Below are positions 1 through 8,913 of a DNA stretch of 64,000 nucleotides, in pieces. The DNA is from Ectobius pallidus (Eukaryota; Arthropoda; Insecta; Blattodea; Ectobiidae). The position numbers and the translations under genes were made by a program. The stretch's first letter is position 1. Every line of letters begins with the position of its first letter. The notes under the pieces are model-generated. The model was not told the DNA's origin and searched no databases. It was given only the letters and a program-made list of their open reading frames with translations. The DNA is taken from contig CAXKWD010000006.1 of assembly GCA_964059195.1 (NCBI GenBank), positions 7,308,530 to 7,372,529 of the forward strand, in the 5' to 3' direction.

Positions 1-1701
1 GCCAGAATTATTAAACCTCCTTGTTCTTGCAGACTGAAATGTTCTGAAAAATTATTACAAAGTGACAGACAGGAGATCTTTAATGCATACTGGAGTCAGG
101 AGAAGGGAAATGACACAAAACTGCAATTCATTGTTTCATGTGTAGAGAAGCATAGTACTGTCCGTTCAAGAAAACGAGACCTTGCCTCCAATAAGTCAAA
201 ACAAAATACTCTACAATATTATTTTACAGTAAAAGGCATACGAACTAGAGTATGTAAACTTATGTTTTTAAATACACTATCTATATCAAACACCGTGGTA
301 GTTAATGTTTTGAAAAATATTGAACCAGGTGGAATTGTAAAAATCGATCAAAGGGGTAAGCAAACTCCCGTCAATAAAACACATAATGACACTGTTGAAA
401 GTGTAGTAAGACACATCTCTTCCTTCCCAAATTATAGCAGTCATTACACTAGGGAAAAGAGTGATATGAAGTATTTGGGTCCGCACCTGAACATAGAGAA
501 AATGTATGAACTGTATGTAGAGGATTGTAACGAAAATGATTTCAACCCTTTGTTAATAGCTAAAAAATGGCTCTACTACGATGTGTTCAACAAAAAATTT
601 AAGTTGAATTTCAAACCACCAGAAATAGACACGTGTGACACATGTGATTATTTTCAAGCAAAATTAAAAAATAATTTGACTCTAGATGAAAAAAATTCTA
701 TTGAGGAAGACCATAATGCACATCTGGATGAATCTAAATTAAGGTATGATTTAAAAAGCGAGGACACCAAAAGGGCTAACAATACCCTTAAGGTATTAAC
801 GGGTGATCTTCAAAAATGTTTGCCGTCACCCCTTATAACAAATTGCATAAGCTTTTACAAGAGAAAACTTTGGACGTTGAATTACACCCTTTTTGATTCT
901 TCTGATTCGTCAGTCCATTGTATTATGTGGGACGAATCCAAAGGAGCTTGTGGCGGAAATGAAATCGGATCTGCATTACTGAAATGGGCAGATACCGCCA
1001 TTCCTGGCAGTGACATTGAAGAAATCATTCTGTGGTCGGATAATTGTTACGGCCAGAATAAGAATATTAGCCTTATTATGTGTTTCTTTTGGATACTCAA
1101 TAAGTATCCTCAAGTAAAAATCATCACTCAAAAGTTTCTACTAAAGGGCCACACGCATATGGAGGCGGATACTGTCCATGCACTGATAGAGCGGAAGAGA
1201 AAAAAACTTAACAACATGACAATTCTAACGCCCTGGGATTGGCAGCAGTTAGTCAGACAGACCTCAATGAAATATACTGTGCATAATATGGAACTGGAAG
1301 ATTTTAAAAATTTTAGGTCTTTGTACGATGTCAAAACATGTGAAAATCCACCCTTTATTAATAGAAAAAAAGATGTCAACAAAGAACAAGTTCTTCTGTC
1401 AACCTGTGTTCAACTGCAAGTAAAACAGAACAGCATGGGAACTCTGTTTTTGAAAAGTAATTTCGCTGATGAAAACCAGGAGATTGACCTTGTTAGGTTT
1501 CGAAGGCGACACCTTACATTGCCAAACGATTTGCAACTGGTAACACCAAGTCCAATACCAATATCACAACAAAAGTATAATGATCTATTGGCATTACTAC
1601 CATATGTTCCTACAGTTTGCCATGACTTTTATAAAAACTTAAAGCATACTAGTAATACCACTAGTGAGTACCCTGAAGGAGACTTACCTGATGATGACTG
1701 A
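1..1701 (+). CDS. Transposase-like protein of an uncharacterised insect family (5' end outside window)
   Basis: The frame is open from the first base of the window to a TGA at 1699-1701 (566 codons), so the first in-window ATG at 262 is very unlikely to be the true start: residues upstream of it (a Cys-rich stretch, then IFNAYW, then VCKLMFLNTL running through the ATG) look like normal family sequence. Visible landmarks are a CDTC zinc-knuckle-like pair at 634-645, WSDNCYGQNKN at 1033-1065 and HTHMEAD at 1150-1170, followed by a basic stretch. The acidic residues in DNC and HMEAD suggest an RNase H-like nuclease core; that is inference. From memory this is the type labelled DUF7869 in invertebrate genomes; I could not check this. 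An AATAAA lies at 1774-1779. The acidic tail (EGDLPDDD) ends the protein. Function is unknown; origin from a DNA transposon is likely. Confidence 0.8.
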   Translation, partial: ARIIKPPCSCRLKCSEKLLQSDRQEIFNAYWSQEKGNDTKLQFIVSCVEKHSTVRSRKRDLASNKSKQNTLQYYFTVKGIRTRVCKLMFLNTLSISNTVVVNVLKNIEPGGIVKIDQRGKQTPVNKTHNDTVESVVRHISSFPNYSSHYTREKSDMKYLGPHLNIEKMYELYVEDCNENDFNPLLIAKKWLYYDVFNKKFKLNFKPPEIDTCDTCDYFQAKLKNNLTLDEKNSIEEDHNAHLDESKLRYDLKSEDTKRANNTLKVLTGDLQKCLPSPLITNCISFYKRKLWTLNYTLFDSSDSSVHCIMWDESKGACGGNEIGSALLKWADTAIPGSDIEEIILWSDNCYGQNKNISLIMCFFWILNKYPQVKIITQKFLLKGHTHMEADTVHALIERKRKKLNNMTILTPWDWQQLVRQTSMKYTVHNMELEDFKNFRSLYDVKTCENPPFINRKKDVNKEQVLLSTCVQLQVKQNSMGTLFLKSNFADENQEIDLVRFRRRHLTLPNDLQLVTPSPIPISQQKYNDLLALLPYVPTVCHDFYKNLKHTSNTTSEYPEGDLPDDD

Positions 1702-1773
1702 ATTTTTTGCATCTAAAATACCATTTTAGTTGAATACATAGATGTATTATTTGTATTTGTAAAGAGAATTATA

Positions 1774-1779
1774 AATAAA
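1774..1779 (+). terminator. Candidate poly(A) signal of the upstream gene
   Basis: AATAAA lies 73 bases after the stop codon of the 1-1701 reading frame, in AT-rich sequence. Confidence 0.45.
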
Positions 1780-1866
1780 ATAGTTAAATACATTTTGTAA
1801 GTCAAATAGTATTGTGTTTGTTATTGAATATCCCACATTAGGTCTTATAGTACAATAACTTTATTA

Positions 1867-2094
1867 GAGGGATACAACACCATGTCCATTAAAAAGTGAA
1901 AAAAAAACCGTAAAAAAGGTTTTTTTTAATTTTATAACAACTGCATGATGTAAATAACAATAAATAGAATGTTCTGGTAAAATATTGTTTCAACATCTCA
2001 ATAAATAGCTGTGCCAATAACACTTTTTGTTGAAAAAAAGTTTAAAACTCCTCTCCTGTAAAGTTATGAAAATGGACATAGTGTTGTATCCCTC
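1867..2094. repeat. Inverted-repeat structure, 24-bp arms, just downstream of the transposase-like gene
   Basis: GAGGGATACAACACCATGTC at 1867 (arm 1867-1890) is matched by its reverse complement at 2071-2094 with one mismatch (arm ends in GTTGTATCCCTC). The 180 bases between are AT-rich and non-coding. It could be a small MITE, or the outer arm could be the terminal repeat of the transposon that carried the 1-1701 gene, with a subterminal inverted copy. The other end would lie left of the window. Confidence 0.65.
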
Positions 2095-2239
2095 CGAGGT
2101 ACAGATCTATTGTTAAATAAATAACTGTTTTGCTACAAAGTGGTTATATTTTGTCAACCATTTTCAAATCAGGATACAAATTGTTTATCAATAATCAATC
2201 TGTATCTTCAAAAAAAAAAATATATATATATAAGCTTAT

Positions 2240-2392
2240 ATATATTTGCAATATTTGATGGTAAATCATATATACATAAGGAAGGGATGCGGTGCAAATT
2301 AGGTTTTTTACTCCACCATGAACCGATGGACCGTTGAAGTATTCCAATAAGGAAAGGTGGGTCACCAGCTGAAAAAGGTTGGGAACCACTGA
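2240..2392. mobile_element. One end of a hAT-type DNA transposon
   Basis: Read on the minus strand the right edge begins CAGTGGTTCCCAACCTTTTT at 2392, a terminus common among hAT (Zaphod/Charlie-like) elements, followed by GGTGACCCACC. It stops the LINE reading frame that comes in from the right exactly at 2392/2393, which supports a real insertion edge. I cannot find the matching left end, so the start is approximate. A short AT microsatellite lies next to it (2211-2247). Confidence 0.5.
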
Positions 2393-2705
2393 TGTAACAT
2401 ATTGTAAAGTTTCAAGCCTATATGGCTGTAGTGTCTGTGTGATTTGGAAAGTATTGCGTATGGAATATCCAAATTATTTGTGTTCCTTGTGTAATAAGTA
2501 TGTATTTGATTTTGTTCACTGCATTGAGTTACATTTTCTTTAATACAGATTAAATAGTGATAGATATAGAGAGATGGTAGAGTCATTATTTTAAGTTCTT
2601 GAAAAACAGTTCTACATGTGTGGGAAGGATTCAGTCCTTTTATGATTCTAATGGCTTTCTTTTGCCATGTAAAAACTGTATACTTAGGTCTATCTTGACG
2701 TTACT
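2393..2705 (-). pseudogene. LINE reverse transcriptase C-terminal fragment (CR1/Jockey type)
   Basis: On the minus strand the frame reads FTWQKKAIRIIKGLNP, then CRTVFQELKIMTLPSLYIY, then IHTYYTRNTNN and GLKLYNML. This is the thumb to C-terminal part of CR1/Jockey-type ORF2 (family form F-LQKRAIRII ... LF-EL-ILTLPSLYIYE ... HxxxTR ... G-KLYNKLP). It is cut at the hAT end at 2392. There is no catalytic part, so it is a dead fragment. Confidence 0.75.
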
Positions 2706-3294
2706 GAGGAAGACAAATAACATGATTGTAATTTAATTTATTCTTGAGCCACACACTATTACACCCTTGGCATTACAAAGGTTTCCACCATAGGGTGTAC
2801 CTCCTACCATTACAAACTAATAGGTTTCATAGGTTTATTTCGTCCACTTTATCATTACAAAATGATGGGACATGATAAAATTAAGGTACAATACAATTAA
2901 AAGGCACAACAAATTAAATAATACAATACAAATTGAATACAACATAAATAATTACAATAAAAATAATAATCATTACTACAGGAATTTAACATAGGTGATC
3001 TTAGAGTGATCAAGTCATCTGCCTGACAATCCAGGTGACCATACAGATCCAGAACAAAAAAAGAAAAAGAATCAAACATTATATAATAACTTGAACTGAA
3101 TTGAAACCGAACAGAAGAACTCTAAGTACTAATAAATGATTGTGCAATAAAAAATAACGAATCTTCTAAAACCCTAATACATATTTTAACAACAGTGTTG
3201 TTAGAAATATTGAGAGACTGAAGATATGCATTGACAAAGGTGAAACTTGCACCGCGTGCGCCAAAAAGCAGACCCTTCACCTCTCATGCATTAA
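2706..3294. other. Non-coding stretch, possibly LINE 3' sequence
   Basis: I see no gene here. The part from about 2742 to 3000 is AT-rich with recurring ATTACAA words. Read on the minus strand it contains GGACGAAATAAACC, which resembles the 3' end of old LINEs; this is a weak guess. Around 3269-3313 a short inverted repeat (CCTCTCATGCATTAACTAAG) flanks the end of the next fragment. Confidence 0.3.
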
Positions 3295-3486
3295 CTAAGG
3301 TGAGGGATGCATGGTGTATATGGCCTCCTTTTCCGCACTCACATGCTTAGCTTGTTCCCTATCCTCTTCCAAGCGAACTGTTGGATCCAAAATAAACCCC
3401 CGTTTTACAGTTCTATTAATAGCTATTATGTCGGCTCTTCGATTACTGCCATCTTCAGCATTACTTATATCAACTGATAATTATGA
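3295..3486 (-). pseudogene. LINE C-terminal fragment with restriction-like endonuclease motif
   Basis: Minus-strand frame: NAEDGSNRRADIIAINR, then KRGFILDPTVRLEED, then AEKEAIY, ending at a TAG (3295-3297). The spacing of R-AD to ILDPTVR resembles the R-PD ... IIDVTVP core of the restriction-like (PD-D/ExK) endonuclease at the C-terminus of R2/NeSL-type LINEs. Assignment is from family memory. It is cut upstream by the foldback element starting at 3487. The plus-strand reading frame over the same bases is a shadow. Confidence 0.55.
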
Positions 3487-3754
3487 TTATAGTCCTTTCA
3501 CATTCGCCAGAGGTTTCAAGGCCAAACGTAGCAAGTCTATGATACCCCCTCTTACCGCGCTCATATGACATCATACCCCTCCAATGCCAGTCACATGACA
3601 AGCCAGTAGGGAGTTCCCCCTTGGTGTCGTATGAGTGTGTGCGATAGCGCAGCTCCTCTGCGCAAAGGGGAATACTGACTTCTGATCAGTGGAGGCATAT
3701 TAGACGTGAGAAGTTGTGGCCTTGAAACCTCTGGCGAATGTGAAAGCACTATAA
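3487..3754. mobile_element. Small foldback/MITE element with 37-bp terminal inverted repeats
   Basis: Left arm 3487-3523 starts TTATAGTCCTTTCACATTCG. Right arm 3718-3754 is its reverse complement with one mismatch. Total 268 bp, no coding potential, GC higher than its surroundings. It interrupts the LINE fragment at 3295-3486. Target duplication could not be defined; superfamily unknown. Confidence 0.8.
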
Positions 3755-3852
3755 GACTAAGTATGAAGTTGTTTAGTCTAAGTAATCTTTATTGCTAAGG
3801 AACTGTCCATCCAGAAGAATGTTATTTGTTATTTATGTTATTTACTGTTACA

Positions 3853-3866
3853 TACATACATTATTA
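3853..3866. repeat. Target-site duplication, left copy, of SINE 3867-4180
   Basis: TACATACATTATTA here and TACATACCTTATTA at 4181-4194 differ by one base. Confidence 0.75.
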
Positions 3867-4180
3867 AAAAACTAAACTCCGTGGCGGTACATCCCTGGAG
3901 GAACTTGGCCTACCACCCGACCGCTGTGTCATCTCCTATAGGCAGATGGCAGGATTGGGGGGCATATGGTCACAGCATGCCGACACCCACGGCCGTTAAT
4001 GGTGGTTTTCTTGACCGGAGCCGCTACTTCTCTATCAAGTAGCTTCTCAATTTGAATCACGAGGCTGAGTGCACCCCTACCAGACCTCCCTACCTCAGAA
4101 AAATCCGAGGTACCGGGAATCGAACCCGGGCCGACGGATCTGTAGTCAGCGACGCTAACTACAGGACTACGCCGGCGGAC
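3867..4180 (-). mobile_element. tRNA-derived SINE
   Basis: On the minus strand the element starts at 4180 with a tRNA-like head (4105-4180) containing a pol III B box GGTTCGATTCC (complement of 4116-4126) and an A-box-like TAGTTAGCGTCGCTGA. The body runs to 3867 and ends in a short T-rich tail. It is flanked by 14-bp target duplications. The body is markedly more GC-rich than the flanks. The head alone could be mistaken for a tRNA gene, but the attached body and duplications make it a SINE. Confidence 0.85.
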
Positions 4181-4194
4181 TACATACCTTATTA
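4181..4194. repeat. Target-site duplication, right copy, of SINE 3867-4180
   Basis: TACATACCTTATTA, matching 3853-3866 with one difference. Confidence 0.75.
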
Positions 4195-4221
4195 CATTTC
4201 ATTATTTAGATCATTTCACAT

Positions 4222-4470
4222 TTAGTACAAGTAAAACCAAAAACCAACAGAAAATACTATTTCTATTTTAGAATTTAAAATGTAAGGTATGCCTCTAGAT
4301 GAGCAAAGCTCGCAAATATCTTTTAGTTTTCCCTTAAAAGGTTTGATATTGGATTTTGCTATTTCTAATGGCAATTTATTATACATGAGAATTCCTGTGG
4401 GAGATATGCTAAGTAAGCTTTTGGTAAGTCTATGACAATCCAAGAGTAAGTAATTAAATGTTGTTGTATG
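4222..4470 (-). pseudogene. LINE ORF2 extreme C-terminus fragment
   Basis: Minus-strand frame NYHTTTFNYLLLDCHRLTK, then SPTGILMYNKLPLEIAKS and FKGKLKDI. This matches the end of CR1/Jockey-type ORF2 (H-TR ... LP-HRL ... G-K-YNKLP-EI ... FK-KLK). It was once continuous with the fragment at 5090-5536: the hAT-type MITE at 4479-5069 with its 8-bp duplication sits between them. A stop and a frameshift separate the two halves even if the MITE is ignored. Confidence 0.75.
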
Positions 4471-4478
4471 ATAATTAT
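4471..4478. repeat. 8-bp target-site duplication, left copy
   Basis: ATAATTAT, repeated at 5070-5077 on the other side of the MITE. Confidence 0.85.
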
Positions 4479-5069
4479 CAGAGCCCGGATTCTGATTACC
4501 TAAATTTGTTTGAAAAATGACTTTTAAAATGACTAAAATTTAAAGAAAACGACTTAATAATTATAAAGAATTACCTAAAAACTGATATTTTATTTATAAA
4601 ATATTATTATTGTACACTAATTTGTACATAATGTAAAAAAGGTAAATGCAGAAAGAACGTTGTAGGTCGAAAAACTTTGTTCTTTGTTTTTGAATGGAGC
4701 ATTTAAGAAGAAAAGTAAGATTTTTTAAAAAGTAGATCCTACAAAAATGTTGCATTATAGTACCCTAGTAATTTATTTAATTATTACCCGTATGGAAAAA
4801 AAATGCTTGTAAACGCTACTGCTTTAAACAAACAACACTCCAGGGACAGCACCGCTGGCGACCACAAAAAAAGTTAATACACTCAATGTAAATGCATGGA
4901 AATGGCAAAATAAGTTAGCAAATGACATGAAAATGGTACAAAATGACAATAAATGACCTAATAAAAATGCATTTCTACAATATAGAGGCCATGATTAGGA
5001 TTTATCTACAAGTTGGCAATGCCTATGCCGCATCAATAAAAAGATGACGTCATTAGAATCCGGGCCCTG
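4479..5069. mobile_element. Non-autonomous hAT-type element (MITE), 591 bp
   Basis: Left terminus CAGAGCCCGGATTCTGAT. The reverse complement of the right terminus is CAGGGCCCGGATTCTAAT. It is flanked by the perfect 8-bp duplication ATAATTAT. CAGGGCCCGG-type ends plus 8-bp duplications are the signature of hAT. No coding sequence inside. It splits a LINE reading frame, which fixes its relative age as younger than the LINE. Confidence 0.88.
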
Positions 5070-5077
5070 ATAATTAT
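5070..5077. repeat. 8-bp target-site duplication, right copy
   Basis: ATAATTAT, identical to 4471-4478. Confidence 0.85.
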
Positions 5078-5089
5078 GTATCTTAGAAT

Positions 5090-5536
5090 TTAGAACAAAT
5101 TCAGTTTTATTCTTATGGATAAAGAGTAACGTTTCAAATATATATATAAAAAACATGGTACAGGTAAGATTTCCATTTTTCCGAAGAGCTCTTTGGTTGG
5201 TGTTCTTATGGGTAAGTGGAAAATTGTTTTTAGTATCCTCTTCTGCAATTTGAATTTGCAGTCAGCTTTTGGAGATGAGCCCCAAAAGGGGATCCCGTAT
5301 CTGATTAGGGATTCAACACAGCAATAGTAGACCATTTTCAAGACTTGTATGGAGCAAGTATTAGACAAAACATGAAGAGCAAAGAAAAGTTTGCAGAGGC
5401 GTTTACTGAGCTCAGAAATGTGCTTTTCCCAAGAAAAGTCAGAGTCAATGCAAACTCCTAGAAATTTAGTCTCACTTTTAATAGCTAAAGGATAATTGTT
5501 AATTTGCACAAGTAAGATATATCCATATGCATTCAT
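5090..5536 (-). pseudogene. LINE reverse transcriptase thumb fragment (CR1/Jockey type)
   Basis: 148 open codons on the minus strand: TKFLGVCIDSDFSWEKHI, then KMVYYCCVESLIRYGIPFWG, then KLQKRILKTI, then PVPCFLYIYLKRY. This is the region just after the polymerase palm in CR1/Jockey ORF2 (family form TKFLGV-ID--L-W--HI ... YYA---S-L-YGI--WG). The palm with its YADD box is missing. Bases to 5569 still read plausibly (VMSNRDKNL) up to the hAT-type element at 5578. Confidence 0.8.
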
Positions 5537-5569
5537 GTACTACAGATTTTTGTCTCTGTTGGACATTAC

Positions 5570-5577
5570 ATGATAAC
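5570..5577. repeat. 8-bp target-site duplication, left copy
   Basis: ATGATAAC, repeated at 6852-6859. Confidence 0.85.
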
Positions 5578-5604
5578 TAGACTTCGGATTTTAGGTAAAA
5601 ACCT

Positions 5605-5617
5605 ATTTTAATCCTTA
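5605..5617. repeat. 13-bp target-site duplication, left copy, of SINE 5618-6098
   Basis: ATTTTAATCCTTA, perfectly repeated at 6099-6111. Confidence 0.9.
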
Positions 5618-6098
5618 TGTATTTGGCCCCTGAAGGGGGAAGGCGGGTTGGGACTACCCTAAGCACTTCAGCCTTGTGGCTCATTGTGCCAACCTCCGGA
5701 ATGGAATGATTTGCAAGCCCAACGGTCCCTCGACAACAGACCCCACCGCGAGCCCCCACGGAACTCCCCTACATCCAACAGATACCTCTACCATGCCACC
5801 TGCCAGCAACTTCAGGAGCACAAGCCACGGGGAGGACGGGAGAGGCCCACAGCAGGTGCTGGGGACGAGGGTATACCGGAAACCAGAAAAGGAAACGGGA
5901 TGATTATGAGGGGGAGTTTTGAAGATGAAATGGAGAGTGTTGGTGGAATGAGAGGGGGAAACGGGAGGATCCCCGAGAAAAACCCCCAAAGGTCACGGCT
6001 TTGTCCACCACGAATGACACGCCCGCCAGGCCCGGGGATTGAACCCGGGACCGCTAGCATGCCAGGCCCACGCGCTAAGCATGAGCCACCGCGACGGC
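5618..6098 (-). mobile_element. GC-rich tRNA-derived SINE nested in a hAT-type element
   Basis: The minus strand starts GCCGTCGCGGTGGCTCATGC at 6098, with a tRNA-like head carrying a B box GGTTCAATCCC (complement of 6035-6045) and an A-box-like TGGCTCATGCTTAGCG. The 481-bp element is bounded by a perfect 13-bp duplication. It is strongly GC-rich in an AT-rich setting, which produces several overlapping spurious reading frames (up to 142 codons). The 3' end is not poly(A) but a GGGGCCAAATACA-type end, perhaps shared with a partner LINE. Confidence 0.88.
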
Positions 6099-6111
6099 AT
6101 TTTAATCCTTA
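6099..6111. repeat. 13-bp target-site duplication, right copy
   Basis: ATTTTAATCCTTA, identical to 5605-5617. Confidence 0.9.
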
Positions 6112-6444
6112 AGTGATATATGGACGAAAACTTGTATATGCATGTTTCATAAGAGACTATGCATAAAATTGATACTTTTATAGGACCTAAAACAGCCTAT
6201 TTTGACGTTAGAGCCTAATATTGCCTTTTTGCTTGTTTTTTTCTCTAAAGTTCAAAATAAGTCATTTTTTGTTATAAATTCTAGCATTTATTTTCAGTTT
6301 GTACTCATTTTTTAGCTTGGAATGTGCAGTATATGACACATTTGTGACGTGGTTAAATAGTAAGGAATGTTTCGTCTTCAGTAGAAAAATTCCTTGGAAT
6401 TCCCAAGAAAATGTAGTGTTTTTCTCCCGACTCCCACATCCAGT

Positions 6445-6493
6445 AAAAAAAACAAAACAAACAAAAACAAACAAACAAACAAAACAAACAAAA
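6445..6493. repeat. (CAAA)n microsatellite
   Basis: A-rich run with repeated CAAA/ACAA units inside the hAT-type element. Confidence 0.9.
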
Positions 6494-6851
6494 GTAGTAG
6501 TACTCTGAATCACTGAGGGATACAATGGGTTGAATATGCTAGTATGATATGCCTAGCTTCTGGGCGCAGGGATTAGGTTTTCACTGTTATGGTAGTAATA
6601 CAGGCCCTAGTAATAGGTCTATATAATTCTATGTACCATAGGCCTATATCTGTGTTTTATCATGATTATTGATTAATGATGACTTCAATACATATAATAT
6701 TCTGCATTGCAAATGAGATATTTAAAAAAACTAGGAACTTAACGATTTTATAAGAGACTATTTTACGATTTTTAGAACCTATTTTCCAATTTTTAGAGCC
6801 TATTTTAGGTACCTAAAACAGAATTTTAGCGACCTAAAAGTTCGAAGTCTA

Positions 6852-6859
6852 ATGATAAC
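6852..6859. repeat. 8-bp target-site duplication, right copy
   Basis: ATGATAAC, identical to 5570-5577. Confidence 0.85.
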
Positions 6860-7306
6860 ATATGTCCAGCAGAGTCAATAATCTGTGGTACAATACATGG
6901 CATGACATGACATTTCACGCTTCCCCAAAAATAATATACTCCTTTTTTCAACTAATACAGCCTACAGCGGTGAATAAGGTATTTATTTTATTTTAAGTCT
7001 ACTAAACTGAACATAGTAGACTCAACAGTGTAGTCCTGTAAAACTTTTAAGTATATATCTGGACCAAAAAGTAAGCTGGCTTGCTCATACTGACTGTGTC
7101 TGCCGTAGACTATCGAGAGCAGTTTACTTATTAAGGCATTTAGTTAACAAACTACCCAGACACTATCTGAGGCAAACCTTCACTGACCAGCAAAAAAACG
7201 ATCACTTAAAGAAATTTAAAAAAATCAAGTTTCAATAAAAATTATGTAGTAGGCCTAGTGCTTGAAATAAAATTACTGGAATTGTATACGTTTTTAAGAT
7301 TAAAAT
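6860..7306. other. No gene recognised
   Basis: AT-rich stretch between the hAT-type element and a short helix-turn-helix-like frame. No LINE palm motif is visible, although the LINE fragments on both sides would predict it here. Confidence 0.4.
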
Positions 7307-7453
7307 TTAATGACACATTTCACACTTAATTCCCCATGTTGCCTCTTGCACCGTGGTGAATGGTGAACCGAAGGTTGCAGGGGCATAAGTGATGCTGCAT
7401 CCATCATCAATTAGAGGAACAGCTTTGGCGATGTCTTCAGGACTGAGAGGCAT
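7307..7453 (-). pseudogene. Transposase N-terminal helix-turn-helix fragment
   Basis: A minus-strand frame of 48 codons starting MPLSPEDIAKAVPLIDDG and continuing PATFGSPFTTVQEATWG. It resembles the first helix-turn-helix of a Tc1/mariner-like transposase family (form MPLS-EEIA-AV-L---G-S ... LG-P-STV--A--R). Nothing of a catalytic domain follows. The match is short and degraded. Confidence 0.4.
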
Positions 7454-7817
7454 AATTTCAACTAAACATACTGACAGAATCACTTCGATGCGAAGGGAGA
7501 CAGTTTCCTTTCAGTTTGGAAGGAAATGACGCAATACAACAATGAAACACCTTGCAATAGGTATGACAAGCTAGTGCTCATAATCAGACTAGAATCGCCC
7601 TATTTTGTTTTGTTTGGTGATGAAGTGAAGATATTATGAAGAAAGCAGATATGCTGTATCTATAGCTAATGATCCAATAAAAATAATAATTCATCCTCAC
7701 CAACAACAATGCATAAACATCCAATCAAAATTATGTTTAATCTTAAAATTACAACAAACTTTACAGTGATCGGTTTTTTTTGCCGGTCAGTATATTTCGC
7801 TTTTTTCGAAAGTGTCA
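7454..7817. other. No gene recognised
   Basis: AT-rich non-coding sequence up to the left side of the hAT remnant. Short plus-strand reading frames here have no recognisable domain. Confidence 0.4.
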
Positions 7818-8036
7818 TGAGTAGGGCTCAATTTTTTTTCAAAATGCATATGCAAATGCATATTTCGATAGTTATTAGCGTTATTGCGTATTCTAAACAT
7901 AGAAGCATAATTTTGCATATATGGTTGAAATTTAGGACAATTTTAAGAATCTCTCTCAAAACATACTTTGGACATCCCTTCCAAGTTTCTATTTGCAACT
8001 TTCTGAGCAACGGCATTTTAGTTTTACCGCTAGAAA

Positions 8037-8038
8037 TA
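8037..8038. repeat. TA target duplication of Tigger-like element, left
   Basis: The TA dinucleotide directly precedes the CAGTGAAACCTG terminus; the partner TA is at 8887-8888. Confidence 0.6.
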
Positions 8039-8886
8039 CAGTGAAACCTGTCTGTAACGAATTGCACGGGACCATAATTGTTTTCCGCAATAGGCAGGAT
8101 TCCGGTGAGTAAAGGTTACATACAGAAATACTAATAATTACGCCTACTTACATTTTGATATGAGGTGGGGCTGATTTTTACTTATAAACAATGGTCCATT
8201 TTTCCTTTTTGGATGATGTTGCCACTTAACCATTGTTCCTGTAGTTCCGATCTTTTCTTTAGAATTTTGTAAACTTGAGTCTTGCCAACATTAAATTTAG
8301 TCACAATCTGTTTTACCGAGAACTTATCGTTTTCATTCGCATCAATGACTTTTATTTTCGTATTTAAATCTAAAACTACATGTTTTCTGCCTGCCATTTT
8401 GAAGACACGATTACTGCCTTTTTCAATGAACTTAATGACAGCACAGTAACAGAAAGAGGGTTTCTATGCATACATCAGGTATTGTTTTCCTATCGTACAT
8501 TCTTGACTTCAGGATTTCCCACAGTTTCCCCCCCCCCCATGCTCTAAAGAGTACCGTTACACCTTACGGTCAACCATCCACGCGACAAAAGTGACAGGCC
8601 ATTGGAATGCAAGGATGTCCAAAGACTTATTTTCGTTACTTACTAGGGGTGTCCAAGTAATTCAGAACGTGTTTTCCTGTTTTACTTTACTGGTATTTAC
8701 TGGGTTCAAAACCAAACATTTTCCGTTAAAGCCGCAAATTCGGCTTCCGTGTCCGCGTCAGACAGGTTCCGGTAATTACAGGTAAATTTATATGTATAAT
8801 GCATCATAACTTACGGGACCAGGAAATTTTTCCCATGGAGACAGTATTCCGGTTCATAAAGGTTCCGCTGATGGCAGGTTTTACTG
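8039..8886 (-). mobile_element. Internally deleted Tigger/pogo-like element, 848 bp
   Basis: Left end CAGTGAAACCTG. The reverse complement of the right end is CAGTAAAACCTG, flanked by TA on both sides. CAGT-AAACC ends plus TA duplication are typical of Tigger/pogo (Tc1/mariner superfamily). Further subterminal similarity (GGACCA, CCGGTTCA, TTCCG words) occurs on both sides. Only the N-terminal DNA-binding part of the transposase remains (8182-8397), so it is non-autonomous. Confidence 0.8.
8182..8397 (-). pseudogene. Tigger/pogo transposase N-terminal CENP-B-type helix-turn-helix fragment
   Basis: 71 codons from the ATG at 8397: MAGRKHVVLDLNTKIKVID, then FSVKQIVTKFNVGKTQVYKI. This is the CENP-B N-terminal helix-turn-helix of Tigger/pogo transposases (form RK---L-LK-K--II-----G-S---IA--F-VGKSTV--I). 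In Tigger elements this part binds the terminal repeats. The second DNA-binding helix and the DDE nuclease are absent. Confidence 0.8.
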
Positions 8887-8888
8887 TA
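8887..8888. repeat. TA target duplication of Tigger-like element, right
   Basis: The TA directly follows the CAGGTTTTACTG terminus. Confidence 0.6.
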
Positions 8889-8913
8889 TCACTAAGGGGT
8901 GGTAGTGGGATTT

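Larger units (their letters stand above)
5578..6851. mobile_element. Non-autonomous hAT-type element, about 780 bp plus a nested SINE
   Basis: Left end TAGACTTCGGATTTTAGGT. The reverse complement of the right end is TAGACTTCGAACTTTTAGGT (nine perfect outer bases, then imperfect). It is flanked by the perfect 8-bp duplication ATGATAAC. Subterminal words recur at both ends (TAAGAGACTAT near 6152 and 6752; repeated ACCTAAAA/GAGCCTA words). No transposase reading frame remains. The SINE at 5618-6098 was inserted later. Confidence 0.85.

Noticed and set aside
3311..3568. Plus-strand frame of 85 codons
   Set aside because: Antisense shadow of the LINE endonuclease fragment, running into the foldback element.
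4105..4180. A stand-alone tRNA gene
   Set aside because: The tRNA-like head is joined to a SINE body and flanked by a target duplication.
5684..6112. Open frames of up to 142 codons on both strands in a GC-rich block
   Set aside because: They lie inside a tRNA-derived SINE with clear pol III boxes and target duplications. GC richness alone gives long frames.
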